Of a stretch of DNA of 64,000 nucleotides, positions 58,901 to 64,000 are shown one piece after another. The translations under genes and the position numbers were made by a program. Below the pieces are notes generated by a model that did no database searches, had not been told where the DNA came from, and saw only the letters and a program-made list of their open reading frames with translations. Origin of the DNA: Frigoribacterium sp. SL97 (GTDB lineage Bacteria > Actinomycetota > Actinomycetes > Actinomycetales > Microbacteriaceae); the NCBI RefSeq assembly GCF_026625765.1, contig NZ_CP113062.1:806001-870000 (forward strand). Direction: 5' to 3'. How positions within the stretch are numbered: position 1 is the stretch's first letter; each line of letters opens with the position of its first letter.

Positions 58901-59035
58901 GCGTGGCGCACCGACCTCATCGAGCGCGAGCTGGCGTCGGGCACGGCCGGGGCCGGTCGGTGGGCGTCGGGCTCCGCGGTCGAGTTGACGCTGCGCCCGT
59001 TCGAGATCGTGACGCTGCGGGTGGCCCGGGCGTAG
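55961..59035 (+). CDS. GH38 alpha-mannosidase
   Basis: The 1024-aa cytoplasmic glycosidase (no signal peptide) starts with an N-terminal beta domain, then the GH38 barrel at about 250-590. Zinc ligands are visible as HAHID (His268, Asp270) and QQFHDIL (His584). The nucleophile is Asp380 in VWLPDSFGYTGAMPQIA. The C-terminal beta-sandwich follows. The enzyme releases alpha-linked mannose from imported oligosaccharides by a retaining mechanism. AGGAG precedes the ATG. It ends the importer operon, and a strong terminator follows. Residues 625-665 include a Gly/Ala-rich insertion. Confidence 0.95.
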   Translation: MHDNTVLVEARIDRFVRDRITPAVYRRAVPLTITAWEAPGEPVPFAEAVSQTFEPFAVGSPWSKPWGTTWFHVTGTVPDDLGTDPATALELVVDLGFSIRQPGFQAEGLVWRPDGTIVKAIEPYNGYVPLTAIGAGVTPGSTIDVYVEAASNPDIGGDDFHGETPLGDPETAGDAPIYALRSIVLAERDEVVAELDRDVWTLVGLMRTLALTSPRRHEILRALDRMCDVVDHADVAGTAAAGRAALADVLAAPANASAHRVVATGHAHIDSAWLWPVRETQRKVARTFSNVVALMDDDPDFVFAASSAQQYAWLKERYPELFERVAQKVAEGRFVPVGGMWVESDTNMPGGEALARQFVAGKGFFLREFGVDADEVWLPDSFGYTGAMPQIARAAGASSFFTQKESWNETNRMPHHTFLWEGIDGSRVFTHFPPVDTYNSDLSPAELAHAESGYAEKGFSNVSIVPFGWGDGGGGPTREMMAAARRAGDLEGSPRVTVGTPASFFAQARAELADPAVWSGEMYLEFHRGTYTSQARTKQGNRRSEHLLREAELWSATATARGLLDYPYDELEEIWHVVLLQQFHDILPGSSIAWVHHEAERHYARVAEQLEAIIGSAQRALAGTGSATTTFNAGPVPSAGVDAAAGSAAGRAQEAGVGSVAPVASDGGWVLDNGSVRAVFDGDGLVASLVDATSGRDLVAPGARLGLLQLFRDTPNQWDAWDVDQAYKNVRTDLVEAESVVVDGGALVVTRRIGDSTIVQRWWLDDGEGELHVQTEVDWHERQKLLKLAFPLDVHADRAASEVQFGHVQRPTHQNTSWDFARFETVAHRWVHVAEPGFGVAVANDATYGHDITRSTRDTAEGGDGGTTTLVRQSLLRAPTFPDPHADQGRHVLRSSVRVAPDVLDAATAGYRMNLPVRRVEGSSGAGVAPLVSSSSPAVLIEAVKLAEDRSGDLIVRLYEARGARAATTVTVDADSGFGEAWRTDLIERELASGTAGAGRWASGSAVELTLRPFEIVTLRVARA

Positions 59036-59060
59036 CGCCGCACCGGCGGACACCGCACCG

Positions 59061-59108
59061 CGAGATGGTCACAGTTCCAGGTTTTCTCCTGGTGCTGTGA
59101 CCATCTCG
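59061..59108. terminator. bidirectional terminator between the mannosidase and ROK kinase genes
   Basis: A perfect 14-bp stem (CGAGATGGTCACAG and complement) encloses a 5-bp CCAGG/CCTGG inner stem with a TTTTCT loop. It is one of the longest palindromes in the window and lies 26 bp after the mannosidase stop. Confidence 0.85.
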
Positions 59109-59147
59109 TGGCGGCGTGGCGACGTGGGGGCAGGGCCGTGGTGGCGG

Positions 59148-60074
59148 TCAGAGGGCGGCGGCGACGGCCGTCGCGGGCCCGCGGGCGCCGATCGTCGCGG
59201 CACCGACGGCTGCCACGGGGAACCCCGGCGGCAGCAGCTCGATGCGCGACGACAGCTCGAGCGAGGCGAGGAACGGCGACCCCGCCGCCCACCGGTCGAG
59301 CACCCCGGCGACGTCGTCGAGCAGGGGGCGACCCAGGTTGCTGAGCCCGCCGCCGATCACGACGGAGTCCACGTCGGTCGTCAGGACGAGGAGGCGCACC
59401 GCGGCCGCCACCCCCGCCGCGAGGTCGACACGCACGCGGACGGCCTCGGGGTCGCCGGCGTCGGCCGCCGCGAACAGCGCCACGGCCGGGTACGCCCCCT
59501 CGGTCGGCCAGTGACGGGACACCGCGGCGCCGGCCGCGACGGTCTCGAGGCAACCGCGCTGCCCGCAGGGGCAGAGCTCGCCCCCGGGGTCGACGGGGAC
59601 GTGACCGATCTCGCCCGAGACGCCCCGCGAGCCGCGCCAGAGTTCGCCGTCGACGACGAGGCCGGCAGCGAGGCCGGTGCCGAGGTTGAGGTAGCCGACA
59701 GATCCCGACAGCGACATGGCGAGGTACGCGCCGAGCGCGGCCGCGTTGACGTCGTTCTCGACCCGGACCGGGACCCCGAGGCGGGCGCTCAGCGTCGGCC
59801 CCACGGCGACGTCGTCGAAGCCGATGTTCACGGCGTGCCGCACGCGACCCGTCGTGCCGTCGACGAGGCCGGGGATGCCGACGCCGACCGACTCGAAGGC
59901 CTCGACGGCGACGCCGGAACGGTCCGCCAACGAGGCGACCGCCGTGGCCGCGTTCGTCAGCACGGCGTCGGGGCCGAACCCCGTGGGCAGGCGGAGGCGA
60001 TGGACGGGGGCTCCGGACCCGTCGACGACGACCGCGTCGATCTTGGTGCCGCCGATGTCGAGGCCGACCCTCAC
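59148..60074 (-). CDS. ROK-family sugar kinase
   Basis: The 308-aa kinase starts RVGLDIGGTKIDAVVVDG with the ATP phosphate-binding loop. It has VGVGIPGLVDGTTGRVRHAVN, VENDVNAAALGAYL with the catalytic Asp, GEIGHVPVDPGG, and the zinc-binding CPCGQRGCLE. There is no DNA-binding domain, so it is an enzyme (hexokinase, fructokinase or mannokinase type). Next to GH38 it may phosphorylate released mannose. GGAG lies six bases before the GTG at 60074; a GTG at 60080 is the alternative. The frame is open further upstream, but that part runs through the operator and is not coding. Confidence 0.88.
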   Translation of the reverse strand: MRVGLDIGGTKIDAVVVDGSGAPVHRLRLPTGFGPDAVLTNAATAVASLADRSGVAVEAFESVGVGIPGLVDGTTGRVRHAVNIGFDDVAVGPTLSARLGVPVRVENDVNAAALGAYLAMSLSGSVGYLNLGTGLAAGLVVDGELWRGSRGVSGEIGHVPVDPGGELCPCGQRGCLETVAAGAAVSRHWPTEGAYPAVALFAAADAGDPEAVRVRVDLAAGVAAAVRLLVLTTDVDSVVIGGGLSNLGRPLLDDVAGVLDRWAAGSPFLASLELSSRIELLPPGFPVAAVGAATIGARGPATAVAAAL

Positions 60075-60173
60075 GGCCACTCCGTCGACCCGGCTGCGGA
60101 CGGTCCCGCCGGCGCACCGCCGACGGCGACGTGAGGCGCGGCGACGGACACGGTGGCGAGCGTGGACATGTTT

Positions 60174-60205
60174 GTTAGTAAAGCTTACGAACCTGCTCGC
60201 GGCAA
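60174..60205 (-). promoter_or_regulatory. promoter and palindromic operator of the ROK kinase gene
   Basis: On the minus strand, TTGCCG (60200-60205) and TTTACT (60177-60182) are 17 bp apart. A palindrome, GTTAGTAA-AGC-TTACGAAC with one mismatched pair, covers 60174-60192, that is the -10 and most of the spacer. Confidence 0.7.
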
Positions 60206-60284
60206 GGGGCCGCGGCCCGTGGGTCGCCGTGTTTCGGGTGTTGACCGCCGGTGTTTCGTGTGCGTAAACTCGCCGCCACGCACC

Positions 60285-60316
60285 TTGACACGTGTTTGTA
60301 AGGCCCATTTACTAAC
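60285..60316 (+). promoter_or_regulatory. promoter and operator-like repeat of the second ROK repressor gene
   Basis: TTGACA (60285-60290) and TTTACT (60308-60313) are 17 bp apart. GTTTGTAA (60294-60301) and TTACTAAC (60309-60316) form an inverted pair with a seven-base centre. Its half-sites match those of the divergent kinase promoter, so one regulator probably controls both. Confidence 0.65.
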
Positions 60317-60413
60317 GGCACGCCACCACGGCGACGCCACCCGGCACCGCTGCCGACGGGCCCTCTCACCGGGTCCGAGGTCGGCGACGATGCCGAGACG
60401 AGAGGACGCGCCC

Positions 60414-61631
60414 GTGACCAGCACGACGATCACCCGGCAGCAACAGCCGCCGGTCCGCGCCCACAACCGGTCCCTCCTCCTACAGTCCCTGTACCGCGAC
60501 GGCTCCATGAGTCGAGCCGACCTCGCGCGTCGCTCGGGTCTGACGCGCCCCACCGTCTCCGCCCTCGTCGCCGAACTCATCGACGACGGCATCGCCCGCG
60601 AGCTCGGCGTCCGCGACGACGCGCGGGTCGGCAAGCCGGCGACGCTCGTCGGCATCGAGTCGGACGCCTTCCACATCGTCACGGTCGACCTGTCGAGTGC
60701 CGAGCGTTTCGTCGGGGCCGTCGTCGACCTGCGGGGCGGGGTCGTCGAGCGCGCCGGGGTCGAGCTCGACGGGGCCGTCGGCGAGGCCGCCGTGAGCCTG
60801 GTCGAGCGGCTCGTCGACGACCTCGCCTCGCGGACGACCCGTCGGCTGCTCGGGGTCGGCGTCGCGACCCCCGGCATCGTCGACCACGACGGCGTCGTGC
60901 GCACGGCCGTCCACCTCGGTTGGTACGACCTCCCGCTGCGGTCCCGACTGTCGGCCCGCACCGGTCTGCCCGTCCACGTGGGCAACGACTCCAACGCCGC
61001 GGCGATGGGCATCCGCACCTTCGGCGAAGAGGTCGGGAACGATGAGACCGGGCGGGGCGCGACCGGACCGGGCGCGACCGGACCGGGCGCGACCGGACCG
61101 GCTGCGGCCGGGCAGAGCGGCGGCGGACGGTCCCCGGCGGGACAGAGCCTCATCGTCGTCACGATCGACCACGGTGTCGGGGTCGGGCTGATCGTCGCCG
61201 GTGCGCTCGTCGAGGGCGACCAGTTCTCGGCCGGCGAGATCGGGCACGTCACGGTCGACGAGAACGGCGACGTGTGCGCGTGCGGTCGACGCGGCTGCCT
61301 CGAGGAGGCCATCGCCGCCCCGCAGCTGAGGGCGCGCCTCCGACAGCACGACGAGGGATCGCGCGGCGCCGTCCTCCACGAGGCCGGTCGCGCGCTCGGC
61401 CTGGTGCTCGCCCCCATCGTCAGCGCGCTCAACATCGACGAGGTCGTGCTGTCGGGCCCGGCCGACCTGGTCGAGGGCGCGATGCTGCGCGCAGCCCGCG
61501 AGACCGTCCGGCAGCGCACGCTGTCCGCCGTCAGCAACGGCCTGACGATGCGGATCGCGGGCAGCGGCACCGACCTCGCCCTGCGAGGCGCCGCGTCGTT
61601 CGTGCTGCAGGCCGAACTGGGGTTGACGTGA
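60414..61631 (+). CDS. ROK-family transcriptional repressor
   Basis: The 405-aa regulator has a winged helix (SRADLARRSGLTRPTVSALVAELIDDGIA) followed by the ROK fold: GVGVATPGIVDHDG, HVGNDSNAAAMG, and the zinc site CACGRRGCLEE. An unusual loop at about residues 210-240 holds Gly/Ala/Thr/Pro repeats encoded by three perfect 15-bp tandem repeats (61056-61100), inserted before the conserved VVTIDHGVGVGLI strand. AGAGGA lies before GTG 60414, which I prefer to ATG 60390. It is divergent from the ROK kinase gene and upstream of a second sugar importer; it probably regulates both and itself. Confidence 0.9.
   Translation: MTSTTITRQQQPPVRAHNRSLLLQSLYRDGSMSRADLARRSGLTRPTVSALVAELIDDGIARELGVRDDARVGKPATLVGIESDAFHIVTVDLSSAERFVGAVVDLRGGVVERAGVELDGAVGEAAVSLVERLVDDLASRTTRRLLGVGVATPGIVDHDGVVRTAVHLGWYDLPLRSRLSARTGLPVHVGNDSNAAAMGIRTFGEEVGNDETGRGATGPGATGPGATGPAAAGQSGGGRSPAGQSLIVVTIDHGVGVGLIVAGALVEGDQFSAGEIGHVTVDENGDVCACGRRGCLEEAIAAPQLRARLRQHDEGSRGAVLHEAGRALGLVLAPIVSALNIDEVVLSGPADLVEGAMLRAARETVRQRTLSAVSNGLTMRIAGSGTDLALRGAASFVLQAELGLT
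61056..61100 (+). repeat. 15-bp tandem repeat inside the ROK repressor gene
   Basis: GGCGCGACCGGACCG occurs three times exactly, encoding a repeated GATGP pentapeptide. As 15 is a multiple of three, copy-number changes would keep the frame. Confidence 0.9.
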
Positions 61632-61632
61632 G

Positions 61633-61677
61633 CCCGGCGTCGGCACGCCCGGCGTCGGCCCGCCCGGCGTCGGCCCG
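61633..61677 (+). repeat. 15-bp tandem repeat after the ROK repressor gene
   Basis: CCCGGCGTCGGCMCG occurs three times, with one base change in copy 1, and decays into further CCCGG-rich sequence. It is noncoding and starts one base after the ROK stop codon. Confidence 0.85.
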
Positions 61678-61847
61678 CCCGGTGCCCGGCCCGCCCGGGG
61701 CGACCGCCCCACCACAGACCTCGGGGGTCCACCCCCGGAGGCGGCGAGGGCCTCGGCCCGTGCCGCATTCCCGACCCGACGCTTGTGCGAGCGCGGGCCG
61801 GGACCACAGCGATGCGGCATCCCCGCTTCGAGAACGAGGAGATGAAA

Positions 61848-63170
61848 TTGCGAATCCAACGCTACACGGCGGTCGGGGCCCTGGGCCTGGCCGCGGCACT
61901 CGCCCTGTCCGCCTGCTCGAGCTCGGGCACGGGCGGCAGCTCGTCCGACGAACCCCAGGCCGTGCCCACCACCAAGGGTGACGGCAAGACCCTGACGGTC
62001 TGGGTGATGACGGGCGACTACACGCCCGAGACCATCGATGCCGTCAACGAGGAGTTCACGAAGCAGACGGGCGCCGACGTCGACGTCCAGATCCAGCAGT
62101 GGGACGGCATCACCACCAAGATCAGCACGGCACTCGCCACGAGCACCCCACCCGACGTGCTCGACCTCGGCAACACGCAGGTCGCCAGCTACGCGGCCAA
62201 CGGTGCACTCCTCGACCTGACGTCGTACCGCGACGACCTCGAGCAGGGTCAGACCTGGTTGACGGGCCTCGAGGAGCCCGCGACCGTCGACGACTCGCTC
62301 TACGCCGTGCCCGGCTTCGCCGGTGCCCGCGCCGTCATCTACAACAAGACGATGTGGGCCGAGGCCGGCGTGACCGAGGCGCCCACCACCTACGACGAGC
62401 TCACCGCCGACCTCGACAAGGTGAAGGCCGCGAACACGGCGTCCGACTTCTCGGCGTTCTACCTGCCCGGCCAGTACTGGTACGCGGGCATGCAGTTCGT
62501 CTGGGACGCCGGCGGAGAGATCGCCACGTCGAGCGACGGCACCTGGAAGGCGGGCCTGGCGAGCGACGAGGCGCAGCAGGGACTGGCCGACTTCACCGAG
62601 TTCCAGAACGCCTACTCGACGCCCGCCTCGCAGACCCTCGACACCGACGCGCCCGACCAGACGCAGGTCTTCGCGGACGGCAAGACGGCGACGATCCTGC
62701 ACACCAACGGCTCGATCGACCTGATCCAGAAGGCCAACCCCGCCCTGACCGACGACGACTTCGGCACGTTCCCGATGCCGGGCAAGTCGGGCGAGACGCA
62801 GCCGGTCATGCTCGGCGGCTCGGACTGGGGAATCGCGGCCAAGAGCCAGAACTCCGACCTGGCCCTGCAGTGGACCAAGATCGCCACGAGCCCGGACATC
62901 CAGAGCGAGTGGGTCGTGGGCAACGACGGCTGGATCCCGAACAGCGAAGAGGGCATCGAGGCGGCCGGCAGCGTGGTGACGCCGATCCAGAAGGGCTTCT
63001 TCGACGCCGCGCTCAACTCGAAGGCCACCCCCGCCAGCGCGAACTGGGCGGCCCTCGAGGGCGACAAGAGCATCAACCAGCTCTTCTCCTCGGTGGTCTC
63101 GGGCTCGAAGTCGCCCGAGGCGGCCGCGAAGTCCTTCGACGAGGCCACCGACGAGGCGCTGAACGACTAG
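61848..63170 (+). CDS. sugar ABC transporter substrate-binding lipoprotein, second importer
   Basis: The 440-aa family-1 binding protein has a signal peptide ending LALSACSSSG, then TLTVWVMTGDYTPETIDAVNEEF in parts and the usual two-lobe fold with YNKTMWAEAGV and LGGSDWGIAAKSQNSDLALQW. GAGGAG (61836-61841) directly abuts ATG 61842 but stands six bases before TTG 61848, so I prefer the TTG start; ATG 61842 is the alternative. A 211-bp spacer with 15-bp repeats separates it from the ROK repressor, its likely regulator. A permease gene follows. Confidence 0.9.
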   Translation: MRIQRYTAVGALGLAAALALSACSSSGTGGSSSDEPQAVPTTKGDGKTLTVWVMTGDYTPETIDAVNEEFTKQTGADVDVQIQQWDGITTKISTALATSTPPDVLDLGNTQVASYAANGALLDLTSYRDDLEQGQTWLTGLEEPATVDDSLYAVPGFAGARAVIYNKTMWAEAGVTEAPTTYDELTADLDKVKAANTASDFSAFYLPGQYWYAGMQFVWDAGGEIATSSDGTWKAGLASDEAQQGLADFTEFQNAYSTPASQTLDTDAPDQTQVFADGKTATILHTNGSIDLIQKANPALTDDDFGTFPMPGKSGETQPVMLGGSDWGIAAKSQNSDLALQWTKIATSPDIQSEWVVGNDGWIPNSEEGIEAAGSVVTPIQKGFFDAALNSKATPASANWAALEGDKSINQLFSSVVSGSKSPEAAAKSFDEATDEALND

Positions 63171-63193
63171 CACCGAGCCCTCGGCAGCACCCC

Positions 63194-63232
63194 GGGGGCG
63201 TCACGCGACCACCTGATCGCGCGACGCTCCCG
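63194..63232 (+). terminator. intercistronic stem-loop between binding-protein and permease genes
   Basis: GGCGTC-A-CGCGA pairs with TCGCG-C-GACGC across an 8-base loop. In such operons this hairpin often stabilises the abundant binding-protein message and reduces read-through to the permeases, rather than ending the operon. Confidence 0.55.
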
Positions 63233-63276
63233 CCCCCTCGACCCGCACCTCCTGGACTCGAACCGAAAGAGGAACC

Positions 63277-64000
63277 GTGGCCCTCTCGATCGCCCCCGGT
63301 CTCACCGAGACCCCGCCCGGCGCGGCACCCGACCGGAAGGGCGGCCGGCGCCCGAAGGCCGAACGGAAGGCCCCGGTGCGCCCCGGCGGGAAGCGCCAGC
63401 TCGCCCCGCTCTGGCTGCTGTCGCCCGCGGGCATCGTGCTGCTCGCCGTGACCGTCGCGCCCATCGTGTTCCTGGTCTTCACGTCGTTCACCGACTACGA
63501 CCAACGCTCGCTCTTCACCGGCGCGTACGACTCGGTCGGCGTGCAGCAGTACGCGACCCTGCTGGCCGACACCGACTTCTGGTGGTCGCTCGTCCGCACG
63601 CTGGTCTTCACGGCCGCGATGGTCGGTGGCAGCGTCGTGATCGGCACGGGCGTCTCGCACCTGCTCACCCGGCTCGGCACGCCGATGCGCTACACGGTGA
63701 CCGTCGTGCTGATCCTCGCCTGGGCCATGCCCAACGTGGCGTCGTCGATCGTCTGGAAGTGGCTGTTCCAGCCCGGCTACGGCGTCGTGAACTGGCTGTT
63801 GACCCGGACCGGCCTGGTGGGCGACATGACCAACGTCGACTGGTCGAACGACGCGGCCCTCGCCTACACGAGCATCTGGCTGCTGATCGTGTGGCAGGCG
63901 GTGCCCTTCATCGCGCTGACCATGTACGCCGCCGAGACGCAGATCCCGCTCGAGTACAAAGAGGCCGCGCGGCTCGACGGGGCGAGCGAGTGGCGCGTGT
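63277..64000 (+). CDS. sugar ABC transporter permease (MalF-type), cut by the window edge
   Basis: The first 241 codons are present. A 45-residue Pro/Lys/Arg-rich N-terminus is followed by TM1 (LAPLWLLSPAGIVLLAVTVAPIVFLVF), FTDYDQRSLFTG and further TM helices. The EAA loop begins at the edge (IPLEYKEAARLDGASEWRV). The GTG start is preceded by AGAGGAA. It belongs to the operon of the 61848 binding protein. The remaining C-terminus and presumably a second permease lie outside the window. Confidence 0.88.
   Translation, partial: MALSIAPGLTETPPGAAPDRKGGRRPKAERKAPVRPGGKRQLAPLWLLSPAGIVLLAVTVAPIVFLVFTSFTDYDQRSLFTGAYDSVGVQQYATLLADTDFWWSLVRTLVFTAAMVGGSVVIGTGVSHLLTRLGTPMRYTVTVVLILAWAMPNVASSIVWKWLFQPGYGVVNWLLTRTGLVGDMTNVDWSNDAALAYTSIWLLIVWQAVPFIALTMYAAETQIPLEYKEAARLDGASEWRV

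Noticed and set aside
59391..59398. Further GGAGGCGC cores inside codons of conserved enzymes (for example 8097, 53457, 56068, 59390)
   Set aside because: Counted in the core total but lacking the flanking bases of the 12-mer; several may be ordinary Glu-Ala or Arg-Leu codon pairs.
60081..60308. N-terminal extension of the ROK kinase
   Set aside because: The open frame continues upstream but is Arg-rich, crosses two operators and a promoter, and adds nothing to the ROK fold.

Overview
The window is a very G+C-rich actinobacterial chromosome segment. Codon third positions are nearly all G or C, GTG starts are common, and many genes carry a -10 box immediately upstream of the start codon. The order sucC-sucD-perM-like-purN-purH, the extra IMPDH-like GuaB3, DUF4190 and DUF3817 membrane proteins, a CIRCE-controlled groES, and an LAxTG-type (sortase E) surface protein fit a member of the Microbacteriaceae or a close relative. 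Genus is not determinable here. No rRNA, tRNA, IS element, integrase or CRISPR array was seen.

Layout. 1-5352: DUF4190 membrane protein, acyltransferase-3, a THUMP-like methyltransferase, groES under two CIRCE elements, and a RarD/EamA transporter. 5515-11484: a complete branched-chain amino-acid-type ABC uptake system, with the binding protein on + and livHMGF on -, converging on a repeat-rich terminator region; the LivH permease has an unusual secreted N-terminal domain. 11844-21753: purine and central genes (guaB, guaB3, glpD, a KhtTU-like K+/H+ antiporter pair, SURF1, DUF3817, guaA). 22139-26770: a BI-1/YccA protein, a glycerophosphodiesterase and a PcrA/UvrD helicase.

26767-38026 is the most unusual block: a compact type VII (WXG100/ESX-like) secretion locus. 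It holds a divergent FHA protein, two WXG100-class small proteins, a 421-aa effector-like protein, a four-TM candidate immunity protein, two proteins of uncertain family, and a 1477-aa EssC/EccC ATPase. A convergent thioester-domain LAFTG-anchored surface protein follows. EccB/D/E, MycP, EsaA, EssA and EssB are all absent from the window. The effector C-terminus and its membrane neighbour share a more AT-rich codon style, as in an exchanged toxin-immunity cassette.

38182-45058: small acidic and SnoaL-like proteins, then sucCD-perM-purNH. 45218-51079: a short leader-like ORF, a heterodimeric ABC exporter, two GNATs and an alkyltransferase-like DNA-repair protein. 51179-64000: sugar (probably mannoside) utilisation. 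It comprises two ROK repressors, a ROK kinase, a GH38 alpha-mannosidase and two sugar ABC importers (the last truncated by the window edge), with palindromic operators placed in their promoters.

A dispersed short motif (CCCGCGCCTCCT or its complement) recurs across the whole window, inside genes, in spacers and in a terminator stem. It is far too frequent to be chance and is the main genome-scale observation.
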